Shown here one piece after another: positions 14,317 through 22,277 of a DNA stretch of 26,424 nt. The translations under genes were made by a program, and so were the position numbers. Source of the stretch: an uncultured Paraprevotella sp. (GTDB lineage Bacteria; Bacteroidota; Bacteroidia; Bacteroidales; Bacteroidaceae). Position 1 is the first letter of the stretch, and each line of letters starts with the position of its first letter. The stretch is taken from assembly GCA_900766785.1 (NCBI GenBank), contig CAAFWT010000158.1, positions 1 to 26,424 of the forward strand. Reading direction: 5' to 3'. Under the pieces are notes generated by a model. The model searched no databases. It saw only the letters and a list, made by a program, of their open reading frames with translations, and had not been told where the DNA came from.

Positions 14317-16311
14317 ATGATTTCAATAGACCATTTGAGTGTGGAGTTCAGCGCACGCCCGCTGTTTACAGATGTCAGTTATGTGATCAACGACCGTGAC
14401 CGAATAGCTCTGGTGGGCAAGAATGGTGCGGGCAAGAGCACTATGCTCAAGGTGATAGCAGGATTGCAGGCTCCCACAGAGGGTACAGTGTCCGTACCTC
14501 GGGGTACCACTGTGGCTTATCTGCCTCAGGTGATGGTCCTCAGTGACGGACATACGGTACGGGAGGAGGCGGAAAAGGCTTTTGATGGCATTCGCACGAT
14601 AGAGCACCAGTTGCAGGAGATGAACCATCAGTTGGCGGAACGGACCGATTATGAGTCGGACGACTATATGGCACTGGTGGAGCGGTTCACTCATCTCAAC
14701 GACCGTTTTCAGCTTATGGGCGGCCTCAATTATCAGGCCGAACTGGAGCGCACACTCTCAGGCTTGGGATTCAGCAGGTCCGACTTCGACCGTCCTACCA
14801 GTGAGTTCAGTGGAGGATGGCGTATGCGTATCGAACTGGCCAAGCTCCTCTTGGTACATCCCGATGTACTTCTGCTCGATGAGCCTACCAATCATCTCGA
14901 CATCGAGAGTATCCAGTGGCTGGAGCAGTTCTTATGCACCCGGGCTGGTGCCGTGGTGCTGGTGAGCCATGACCGCGCTTTCATCAACAATGTGACCAAT
15001 CGCACCCTGGAGATCTCGTGCGGGCGCGTGTATGATTATAAGGTAAAGTATGACGAGTATGTCAACCTGCGGGCTGAGCGACGTGAGCAGCAGTTGCGGG
15101 CCTATGAGAATCAGCAGAAGGAGATAGCCGATATCAAGGCCTTCATAGACAGGTTCCGTTATCAGGCCACCAAGGCCATACAGGTGCAGAGCCGCATCAA
15201 GCAGCTTGAGCGCATCGTACCTATCGAGGTGGATGATGTGGACGACAGTACACTGCGCCTTAAGTTTACCTGCAGCCAGCGCAGCGGTGATTATCCTGTG
15301 ATATGCGAGGATGTGGCCAAGAGCTATCCCTCCAGAGATGGACATGAGACCGAACATGTCATCTTCCAGCATGTCAATCTCACCATACGCAGGGGAGAGA
15401 AGGTGGCCTTCGTGGGTCGTAATGGAGAGGGAAAGACCACTCTGGTCAAGTGTATCATGGACTCAGCTGCTTGTCCCCAGTCAGATGGGACGGGCAGCGG
15501 ATTCTATACAGGCAGCCTCAGGGTGGGGCATAATGTGCAGATAGGATACTTCGCACAGAACCAGGCCCAGCTGCTCGATGGGGAACTGACGGTCTTTGAT
15601 ACCATCGATCGTGTGGCCAAGGGCGACATACGTACGAAGATCAGGGATATCCTGGGCGCCTTCATGTTCGGGGGCGAGGCCGGTGACAAGAAGGTCAAGT
15701 TCCTGAGCGGTGGAGAACGTACCCGACTGGCCATGATCAAGCTCTTGCTTGAGCCTGTCAACTGTCTGATTCTTGATGAGCCCACCAATCATCTGGATAT
15801 GCGCTCCAAGGACGTGCTCAAGTCTGCCGTCCGTGATTTCGACGGAACAGTAATCGTGGTGAGCCATGACCGTGACTTCCTGGACGGACTGGTGACGAAG
15901 GTCTATGAGTTTGCCGATGGTCATGTGCGAGAGCATCTGGGAGGCATATATGACTTCCTGCAGACTCGTCAGCTGACATCCCTCACAGCACTCAACACAT
16001 CATCTTCGCGGGATACGTCATCGGCCCCTGCAGCCTCTGAGGCACCCAAGACTCCCAATGCCGGTGCACTCAGTTACGAACAGCAGAAGGCACAGCAGCG
16101 CAAACAGAAGAAACTGGAGAAGGCAGTGGCCGAGGCCGAGGAACACGTGACAGAACTGGAGGCTGCCATCAGCATTCTCCAGCAGCAGATGTCCACTCCC
16201 GAGGGCAGTACCGATACCACCCTGTATGAGAAGCATGCCAGACTCCAGAAGCAACTTGCTCAGGCAGAGGAGGAATGGGAGAAGGCTATGGAGGAGTTGT
16301 CCCAAATATGA
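14317..16311 (+). CDS. ABC-F family ATPase (ribosome-associated type)
   Basis: A soluble protein of 664 residues with two ABC ATPase domains and no membrane part, as in ABC-F factors (EttA/Uup/YheS) that act on the ribosome. Domain 1 has Walker A GKNGAGKST (34-42), a signature FSGGWRMR and Walker B LLLDEPTNHLD. The inter-domain linker is a long charged helical pair (about 245-310). Domain 2 has GRNGEGKTT (from 367), LSGGERTR and LILDEPTNHLD. A Ser/Ala/Pro-rich spacer leads to a C-terminal coiled coil (about 585-664), as in Uup/YheS. The start is taken at 14317 because AGGAGG directly precedes it and the protein opens MISIDHLSVEFSARPLF. An upstream TTG start at 14218 would lie inside the -7 promoter box. 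Whether it is housekeeping or antibiotic-protective cannot be told. Confidence 0.94.
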   Translation: MISIDHLSVEFSARPLFTDVSYVINDRDRIALVGKNGAGKSTMLKVIAGLQAPTEGTVSVPRGTTVAYLPQVMVLSDGHTVREEAEKAFDGIRTIEHQLQEMNHQLAERTDYESDDYMALVERFTHLNDRFQLMGGLNYQAELERTLSGLGFSRSDFDRPTSEFSGGWRMRIELAKLLLVHPDVLLLDEPTNHLDIESIQWLEQFLCTRAGAVVLVSHDRAFINNVTNRTLEISCGRVYDYKVKYDEYVNLRAERREQQLRAYENQQKEIADIKAFIDRFRYQATKAIQVQSRIKQLERIVPIEVDDVDDSTLRLKFTCSQRSGDYPVICEDVAKSYPSRDGHETEHVIFQHVNLTIRRGEKVAFVGRNGEGKTTLVKCIMDSAACPQSDGTGSGFYTGSLRVGHNVQIGYFAQNQAQLLDGELTVFDTIDRVAKGDIRTKIRDILGAFMFGGEAGDKKVKFLSGGERTRLAMIKLLLEPVNCLILDEPTNHLDMRSKDVLKSAVRDFDGTVIVVSHDRDFLDGLVTKVYEFADGHVREHLGGIYDFLQTRQLTSLTALNTSSSRDTSSAPAASEAPKTPNAGALSYEQQKAQQRKQKKLEKAVAEAEEHVTELEAAISILQQQMSTPEGSTDTTLYEKHARLQKQLAQAEEEWEKAMEELSQI

Positions 16312-16343
16312 ACATACATACAAAAATAAAGAAAATATAACCT

Positions 16344-18389
16344 ATGAAGATTAAGATTATGTTGCACGCGATGACTTTCGCAGCAGTTCTGGCTTCCTGT
16401 CAGACCAACGGAGAATCCAGTCAGAAGTCGGGTATCGACCTGGCCAATCTGGACAGTACTTATTTGCCCGGAACAGATTTCTATATGTTTGCCACAGGTG
16501 GATGGCAGAAGGCTCATCCACTCACCGATGAGTATAGCCGATATGGCAGCTTTGATGTTCTTCAGGAGAATAACAACAAGCAGTTGCGCGAACTCATTGA
16601 GGGTGTGGCTGCTCAGCAGAACGAGAAGGGGAGCGTGGCACAGAAGATAGCCGACCTCTACAACAGTGCCATGGACTCTGTCGCTCTCAACGAGCATGGC
16701 CTGGATGAGATGGCTGCTTTCCTGGCCTGTGATGGTTATCAGACCTCTGCCCAGATTACCCAGGACTGGCTGAAGCAGGTATGGCCCAAGATGTTGAGAC
16801 AGGGCGTGGACGGACTGATGGGCTTCTATATCGGAGCCGACGAGAAGGATTCCAAGAACAATATCCTCAGCATCGTTCAGGGTGGCTTGACCTTGGGACA
16901 GAAGGACTATTATTTGGACCAGGACCCCGAGACAGCCAAGATACGTGAAGCCTATGTGGCTTATATCCGTCAGTTGGTATCTCATGTTGGTTTTGGCGAG
17001 ACCGATGCAGCACGCATCTCCGATGATGTCATGCGCATAGAGACTCGTCTGGCCCAGGCCAGCAAGAGCATGACAGAGTTGCGCGACCCCGAAGCCAACT
17101 ATCACAAGATGTCTTATGATCAGCTCAAGAAGGATTTTGCAGGCATCGACTGGGATGCCTATCTCCATATCTTCGGCATTTCCGGTCTGAAGGACGTGAT
17201 AGTGGGACAGCCCGAAGCCATTCACGAAGTGGAAAAGATATTGGCAGAGGAGACACCCGAAGCTCTGCAGAACGTATATCTGTGGCATGCCATCGATATG
17301 GCTGCTGGCTATGTGGATGATGAGAGCCGTAACCTTTCCTTTGCCTTCTGGGGAACAGCCTTGAGCGGTAAGACTCAGGACCGTCCTCGCTGGAAGCGTG
17401 CTGTGTCCAGTGTGGAGGGTTGTCTGGGCGAAGCCCTGGGACAACTCTATGTGGCCAAGTACTTCCCACCTGCAGCCAAGGAGCGCATGGAGAAACTCGT
17501 GGCCAATCTGCAGCAGGCTCTGGGCGAGCGTATCGATGCTCAGGACTGGATGAGCGATGAGACCAAGAAGGTGGCACACGAGAAACTGGATGCCTTCTAT
17601 GTCAAGGTGGGTTATCCCGACAAGTGGACCGATTACAGCACACTCCAGATAGGCAACAGCTATCTGCAGAATATCCTCTCATGCAAGGAGTGGGCCATCC
17701 AGGACATGATAGCCAAGCATCTCAACAAGCCTGTTGACAAGGATGAGTGGTACATGACTCCCCAGACGGTCAATGCCTATTACAATCCCACCACCAACGA
17801 GATCTGTTTCCCTGCAGGCATCCTGCAGCCTCCCTTCTTTGATATGGAGGCCGATGATGCTTTCAACTATGGTGCCATAGGTGTGGTGATAGGTCATGAG
17901 ATGACACACGGATTTGATGACCAGGGTTCCAAGTATGACAAGAATGGCAACCTCTCCCAGTGGTGGACCGAGGAGGATACCAAGCGCTTCAATGAGCGTA
18001 TCCAGGTGATGCGTGACTATCATGACAGCATCGAGGTTCTGCCCGGACTGCATTCCAATGGTTCGCTCACCCTGGGTGAGAACATGGCAGACCATGGCGG
18101 ACTGATGGTCTCTTATCAGGCTTTCGTCAATGCCACCGCACAGGCACCTCTCTCTGACAAGGATGGCTTCACGCCTGCCCAGCGTTTCTTCCTGGCTTAT
18201 GCCAATGTGTGGGGACAGAATATCCGTGACGAGGAGATACGCAAGCGTGTGAAGAGCGACCCTCACTCCCTGGGTAAATGGCGCGTGAATGGCCAGATGC
18301 CTCATATGGATGCCTGGTACGAAGCCTTCGGAATCACTGAGCAGGATCCCATGTTCGTTCCCAAGGAGAAGCGTGTGACCATTTGGTAA
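16344..18389 (+). CDS. M13 family (neprilysin/PepO-like) lipoprotein metallopeptidase
   Basis: A zinc endopeptidase acting on short peptides, probably in the periplasm or on the envelope. The 681-residue protein has a lipoprotein signal ending VLASC, with Cys19 as the likely lipidation site. The M13 N-terminal helical domain follows (about 40-420). The catalytic domain contains VNAYYNPTTNEICFPAGILQ, the zinc motif HEMTH (His518-His522) in VIGHEMTHGFDDQG, and LGENMADHGG with Glu579 as third ligand and Asp583. It ends with the near-invariant C-terminal tryptophan (VTIW). Length fits the family. It begins 32 bases after the ABC-F stop and 42 bases before metA, so it could be part of a long transcript. 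No T9SS tail is present, unlike the M6 proteases in this window. Confidence 0.96.
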   Translation: MKIKIMLHAMTFAAVLASCQTNGESSQKSGIDLANLDSTYLPGTDFYMFATGGWQKAHPLTDEYSRYGSFDVLQENNNKQLRELIEGVAAQQNEKGSVAQKIADLYNSAMDSVALNEHGLDEMAAFLACDGYQTSAQITQDWLKQVWPKMLRQGVDGLMGFYIGADEKDSKNNILSIVQGGLTLGQKDYYLDQDPETAKIREAYVAYIRQLVSHVGFGETDAARISDDVMRIETRLAQASKSMTELRDPEANYHKMSYDQLKKDFAGIDWDAYLHIFGISGLKDVIVGQPEAIHEVEKILAEETPEALQNVYLWHAIDMAAGYVDDESRNLSFAFWGTALSGKTQDRPRWKRAVSSVEGCLGEALGQLYVAKYFPPAAKERMEKLVANLQQALGERIDAQDWMSDETKKVAHEKLDAFYVKVGYPDKWTDYSTLQIGNSYLQNILSCKEWAIQDMIAKHLNKPVDKDEWYMTPQTVNAYYNPTTNEICFPAGILQPPFFDMEADDAFNYGAIGVVIGHEMTHGFDDQGSKYDKNGNLSQWWTEEDTKRFNERIQVMRDYHDSIEVLPGLHSNGSLTLGENMADHGGLMVSYQAFVNATAQAPLSDKDGFTPAQRFFLAYANVWGQNIRDEEIRKRVKSDPHSLGKWRVNGQMPHMDAWYEAFGITEQDPMFVPKEKRVTIW

Positions 18390-18431
18390 TCATCCATCCC
18401 ATCATCGTTTTATTCTCATTATATTTGATAA

Positions 18432-19349
18432 ATGCCTTTAAGACTGCCAGATAAACTGCCCGCTATAGAGTTCCTCAAGCACGAGAATATTTTCGTGCTT
18501 GGGGACGAACGGGCCAGTAGTCAGGACATCAGACCGCTTCGCATCGTGATACTCAATCTGATGCCTCTGAAGATTACCACCGAGACAGATCTCATCCGTC
18601 TCCTCTCCAACTCCCCACTCCAACTGGACGTCCACTTCATGAAGGTCAAGGCTCATACCAGCAAGAACACCCCCGTGGAGCACATGCGGGCATTCTATAG
18701 GGACTTTGAGAAGATGGCCGATGAGAAGTTCGACGGAATGATCATCACGGGTGCTCCTGTGGAGCATCTCGATTATGAACAGGTCACTTACTGGGAGGAG
18801 ATAAGCGGCATCTTCCGTTGGGCACGCACCCATGTCACCAGCACACTCTATATTTGCTGGGCTGCCCAGGCGGGACTTTATTATCATTATGGGGTACCCA
18901 AATACCCATTGCCGGAGAAGATGTTCGGTATCTTCCCGCAGCATCCTCTCATGCCCTCGTTGCCCATCTTCCGTGGATTCGATGATGTGTTCTATATGCC
19001 TCACAGCCGTCACACGGAGTTGCGTCGCGAGGATATCCTGTCCGTTCCCGAACTCACCCTCATTGCCGAGAGTCCTCTCAGTGGTGTCAGCATGGTCATG
19101 GCTCGTGAAGGAAGGGAAATCTTTGTCACAGGGCATTCCGAATACTCACCGTTCACACTCGATACAGAGTATAAACGTGACCTGGCCAAGGGGCTCCCCA
19201 TCCATATGCCCTATAACTATTACACCAACGATGACCCCACCCAGCCACCTCTGGTCACTTGGCGGGCTCATGGCAACCTTCTCTTTCAGAATTGGCTCAA
19301 CTATTACGTGTATCAGGAGACTCCCTACGATATCAATGACATCCATTGA
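18432..19349 (+). CDS. metA: Homoserine O-acyltransferase MetA, probably acetyl-CoA dependent
   Basis: Cytoplasmic enzyme that activates the hydroxyl of homoserine for methionine synthesis. The 305-residue sequence is full length and opens MPLRLPDKLPAIEFLKHENI. The catalytic residues sit at canonical positions: Cys142 in YICWAAQAGLYYHYG, and His235 and Glu237 in FVTGHSEYSP. Members are often annotated as succinyltransferases. Residue 111, however, is Glu (TGAPVEHLDYEQVTYW), the residue reported to favour acetyl-CoA in the Bacillus cereus enzyme, whereas E. coli MetA has Gly there. I therefore expect O-acetylhomoserine as product. The U32 gene starts inside its last 14 bases. No SAM riboswitch or T-box fits in the 42-base gap upstream. 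Confidence 0.96.
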   Translation: MPLRLPDKLPAIEFLKHENIFVLGDERASSQDIRPLRIVILNLMPLKITTETDLIRLLSNSPLQLDVHFMKVKAHTSKNTPVEHMRAFYRDFEKMADEKFDGMIITGAPVEHLDYEQVTYWEEISGIFRWARTHVTSTLYICWAAQAGLYYHYGVPKYPLPEKMFGIFPQHPLMPSLPIFRGFDDVFYMPHSRHTELRREDILSVPELTLIAESPLSGVSMVMAREGREIFVTGHSEYSPFTLDTEYKRDLAKGLPIHMPYNYYTNDDPTQPPLVTWRAHGNLLFQNWLNYYVYQETPYDINDIH

Positions 19350-21195
19350 ACTCCTATCTCCAGCCCAGAACCTTGAGTGCGGCATGGCTGCTGTCGACCA
19401 TGGAGCAGATGCTGTGTATATAGGTGCTCCTCGTTATGGCGCCCGCGCAGCGGCAGGCAACAGCGTGGAGGATATCCATAGCCTGTGTCAGTATGCTCAT
19501 CCCTATGGTGTGCGCATCTATGTGACGCTCAATACCATTCTCTTCGAGGACGAACTGGAGGATACCCGTCAGTTGGTGTGGGAACTATATCGGGCTGGTG
19601 TGGACGCTTTGATTGTGCAGGACCTGGCCTTGCTGGAGATGGATCTTCCGCCCATAGCCTTGCATGCAAGCACACAGATGGACAATCGCACTGCCGCTCA
19701 GGTGGAGTGGTTGCAGAGTCTGGGTTTCCAGCAAACGGTGCTTGCCCGCGAACTTTCTCTGGAGCAGATGGCAGAGATACATCGCCAGGTGCCCCAGATG
19801 CCCCTTGAAGCCTTTGTGCATGGCGCCTTGTGTGTCAGTTACAGCGGCAGGTGTTATGCCTCGCAGTATTGTTTCGGCCGTTCGGCCAATCGTGGGGAGT
19901 GTGCACAGTTTTGCCGTCTTCCCTTCGTGCTCTCTGATGCCCATGGCCAGATGCTCACTCCCGAGCGTCATCTCCTCTCGCTGATGGATATGAATCGCAT
20001 GGACTCTCTGGAGGAGATGATGGATGCAGGCATACGCAGTTTCAAGATAGAGGGCCGCCTCAAGGGTGTTTCTTATGTCAAGAATGTGACTGCTGCTTAT
20101 CGCCAGGCCATCGACAAGGTGCTCCTCAGGAGGCATTCCGATTATTGCCGTTCCTCACTGGGCCGTTCGGAGATCACCTTCTCTCCCGATCCCCAGCGCA
20201 GCTTCTCCCGCGGCTTTACCGATTATTTCTTGCATGGCAGGCGGGGTAGTGTGGCCTCCATGGATACTCCCAAGAGTCGCGGCATGGAGGTGGGACGTGT
20301 CAAGGAGATATCCCGTGACAGCATCGTAGTGGCAGGTTCGGCATCCTTTGCCAATGGCGACGGGCTTTGCTATACAGATGACGACGGGCGCTTGTGCGGT
20401 TTTCGTGTCAACAGAGCTCAGGGCAATCGGCTCTTCCCTTCATCCATGCCTCGCCTGAAACGGGGAGATGTGCTTTGGAGAAATTATGACCAGGCATGGG
20501 AACGGCAGATGGCAGGCCCCACGGCTCGCCGTACCATCGGTCTGGAGATGCTCTTCGAGGATGTCCCGCAGGGTTTCCGTCTCACCCTGACCCGGGAAGA
20601 TGGAGCATCCCAGTCTTTCCTCTTCTCCTACGAACATCAGTTGGCTCGTTCTCCCCAGGCCGACAGCATCCGTCAGGTACTGATGAAGACGGGTGATACC
20701 GTGTATGCCTGCAGCCGCGTGGATGTGGTCCTGTCCCGTCCCTGGTTCGTTCCCCGAAGTCTGCTCACCCAGTGGCGCCGGGATGCCTTGGCGGCCTTTG
20801 CCCCTGAGCCAGCGTCTTGTCCCAGGGCATCTTCCTCTTCCTCTGCATGTGAGTCTCCTTCTGCTGCGGCATGTGTGTCTACGTATACATCCGCCTGTCC
20901 TCCTTCTCCCTGCACCTATCAGTCCAATGTGGCCAATCATCTCTCGCGTCTGTTCTATGAGCGCCAGGGACTTCATGTGGACCAGATGGCCATGGAGTGT
21001 GGCGGCGCTCAGGATGGGGAACTGCTGCTCATGACCTGTCGTTATTGCTTGAAGAATGAGTTGGGCTGGTGCCGCAAGCATGGGGGCGTCCCTGTGCAGG
21101 CCGTGGAACCCTTGTATCTGAACCTTTCCGATGGGCGTCGCTTCCGTTTGGAGTTCGACTGCCGTCGGTGTGAAATGAAAGTCTGGAATGCGTAA
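19336..21195 (+). CDS. U32 family peptidase / RlhA-like protein with a Ser/Cys-rich insert
   Basis: A 619-residue member of peptidase family U32. Relatives include collagenase-like proteins and the RNA-modifying proteins RlhA and TrhP, so the function may be RNA hydroxylation and not proteolysis. It opens SIELLSPAQNLECGMAAVDHGADAVYIG. The U32 signature lies at about 159-180 (EAFVHGALCVSYSGRCYASQ), with cysteines at 166, 173, 178 and in RGECAQFC, apt for an iron-sulfur cluster. FKIEGRLKGVSYV follows near 236. The C-terminus shows the DUF3656-like ending with TCRYCLKNELGWC and FDCRRCEMKVW. Between about residues 490 and 530 there is an unusual run rich in Ser, Ala, Cys and Pro. I chose ATG at 19336, overlapping metA by 14 bases; the open frame extends upstream only as a shadow of metA. 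Confidence 0.92.
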   Translation: MTSIELLSPAQNLECGMAAVDHGADAVYIGAPRYGARAAAGNSVEDIHSLCQYAHPYGVRIYVTLNTILFEDELEDTRQLVWELYRAGVDALIVQDLALLEMDLPPIALHASTQMDNRTAAQVEWLQSLGFQQTVLARELSLEQMAEIHRQVPQMPLEAFVHGALCVSYSGRCYASQYCFGRSANRGECAQFCRLPFVLSDAHGQMLTPERHLLSLMDMNRMDSLEEMMDAGIRSFKIEGRLKGVSYVKNVTAAYRQAIDKVLLRRHSDYCRSSLGRSEITFSPDPQRSFSRGFTDYFLHGRRGSVASMDTPKSRGMEVGRVKEISRDSIVVAGSASFANGDGLCYTDDDGRLCGFRVNRAQGNRLFPSSMPRLKRGDVLWRNYDQAWERQMAGPTARRTIGLEMLFEDVPQGFRLTLTREDGASQSFLFSYEHQLARSPQADSIRQVLMKTGDTVYACSRVDVVLSRPWFVPRSLLTQWRRDALAAFAPEPASCPRASSSSSACESPSAAACVSTYTSACPPSPCTYQSNVANHLSRLFYERQGLHVDQMAMECGGAQDGELLLMTCRYCLKNELGWCRKHGGVPVQAVEPLYLNLSDGRRFRLEFDCRRCEMKVWNA

Positions 21196-22126
21196 TCTCT
21201 CTCTCCTCCTGCTCCTCCTGCTGCTCTCCTCCTGTTACAACAGAACACAGGAGGCGGGTCTCTATGAGGTCAATGATAATTTTGTGGTCACTGCCGATAC
21301 CATGCATCTGCAGATGCAGCAGCCCATGCACAACATGCCCATGGCCTCTTCCGTATTCCCCGACAGCATCTTCATGCTCAGGGGAGAGGAACTGGTGATA
21401 GCTCAGACGGCGGTTATCCCCGAGGATTCTGTGGATAGTGTGTGGGTGAAGGTGGCTCGCGACCAGCAGCTCATGGGATGGATACACGAGCAGGATCTGC
21501 TCTCCAGTGTGGTGCCCAACGACCCCATCAGCCGTTTTATCTATCTCTTCAGCCTGCGCCACCTGCCTTTCTTTGTGTGCCTTATCGTGCTGGCATTGGC
21601 ACTCCTGCTGGTACGCCATGTGCGTCATGCCCACAGCCGCGTCTTCCTGCTTAATGACATTGCCTCTGTTTATCCCACCCTCTTCATGGTTGTCCTGGGA
21701 GGAGCCGCTGTCCTCTATGCTCACATCCAGCGGTTCGAACCGGACATGTGGGTGCGTTTCTATTTCCATCCCACGCTCAATCCGTTCTCCTTGCCCCTGA
21801 TGCTCGGCATCTTTGTTCTTCTCTTCTGGCTTCTGCTCATCCTTTTCCTGGCAGCAGTCGACGAGGTGTTCAGCCAGTTGTCTTTCGCTGAGGCTCTTTT
21901 CTATCTGCTCACACTCTTGGGTATGAGCATGTGCTTGTACACGCTCTTCACCATGGCAGCGTTTTATTGGGCAGGCATCATCCTCTATTTTGTCTTTGCC
22001 CTTGTGGCACTCATACGTTTCTTCCTGTATTTCCGTCCTCGCTATCTCTGTGGCCGGTGTGGCAGTAAGATGCACAGCCTGGGAACCTGCTCTCATTGCG
22101 GAGCCCACAATGCACCTTCTCGCTGA
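21188..22126 (+). CDS. Membrane-bound lipoprotein with C-terminal zinc ribbon, function unknown
   Basis: A 312-residue protein I cannot assign a function. The N-terminus is a signal ending LLSSC, with the likely lipidated cysteine at 16. Residues about 25-110 are a soluble, probably periplasmic domain with beta-strand character, somewhat SH3-like (EELVIAQTAVIPEDSVDSVWVKV... LMGWIHEQDLL). Then come about five hydrophobic spans (roughly 118-141, 155-175, 196-222, 228-250, 253-275). The last 27 residues form a zinc ribbon, CGRCGSKMHSLGTCSHCG, with two CxxC knuckles. An odd number of spans would put this ribbon in the cytoplasm. It overlaps the U32 gene by 8 bases, so translational coupling with U32 is likely and a shared process is plausible. 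Confidence 0.8.
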   Translation: MRNLSLLLLLLLLSSCYNRTQEAGLYEVNDNFVVTADTMHLQMQQPMHNMPMASSVFPDSIFMLRGEELVIAQTAVIPEDSVDSVWVKVARDQQLMGWIHEQDLLSSVVPNDPISRFIYLFSLRHLPFFVCLIVLALALLLVRHVRHAHSRVFLLNDIASVYPTLFMVVLGGAAVLYAHIQRFEPDMWVRFYFHPTLNPFSLPLMLGIFVLLFWLLLILFLAAVDEVFSQLSFAEALFYLLTLLGMSMCLYTLFTMAAFYWAGIILYFVFALVALIRFFLYFRPRYLCGRCGSKMHSLGTCSHCGAHNAPSR

Positions 22127-22158
22127 GCCAGATATGCTCTGCGGTCACATATTCTTCT

Positions 22159-22199
22159 GCATTTTCGATTGGTTGTTTCTCCGAAAATGCTTAATTTTG
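22159..22199 (+). terminator. Hairpin and T-rich tract merging into the GH76 promoter
   Basis: GCATTTTCG (22159-22167) and CGAAAATGC (22182-22190) form a perfect 9-bp stem with a 14-base loop, directly followed by TTAATTTTG. It lies 32 bases after the zinc-ribbon gene stop and probably ends that transcript. The T-rich part is also the -7 box of the next promoter. Confidence 0.6.
22168..22199 (+). promoter_or_regulatory. Likely promoter of the GH76 gene
   Basis: TAATTTTG (22192-22199) matches TAnnTTTG. The -33 element is weak: ATTG (22168-22171) at 20 bases, or GTTG (22172-22175) at 16. The leader to the ATG at 22278 would be about 70 bases. Confidence 0.5.
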
Positions 22200-22277
22200 T
22201 AGCAAGAAAGCCCCAAGTATCAGGCTCGCAAACCTTATACCTCAGTGGCTAACATGATATTATAACCATATTCAGAT

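Noticed and set aside
18420..18427. TATATTTG box just before metA as a promoter
   Set aside because: It fits TAnnTTTG but ends only four bases before the ATG, which would require a leaderless message; no clear -33 element.
18390..18431. SAM riboswitch or T-box ahead of metA
   Set aside because: Only 42 bases separate the M13 stop from the metA start, too short for either, and no motif is visible.
18832..19335. 168-residue N-terminal extension of the U32 frame
   Set aside because: It is the +1 shadow of metA with no U32 similarity; the conserved protein begins at 19336.
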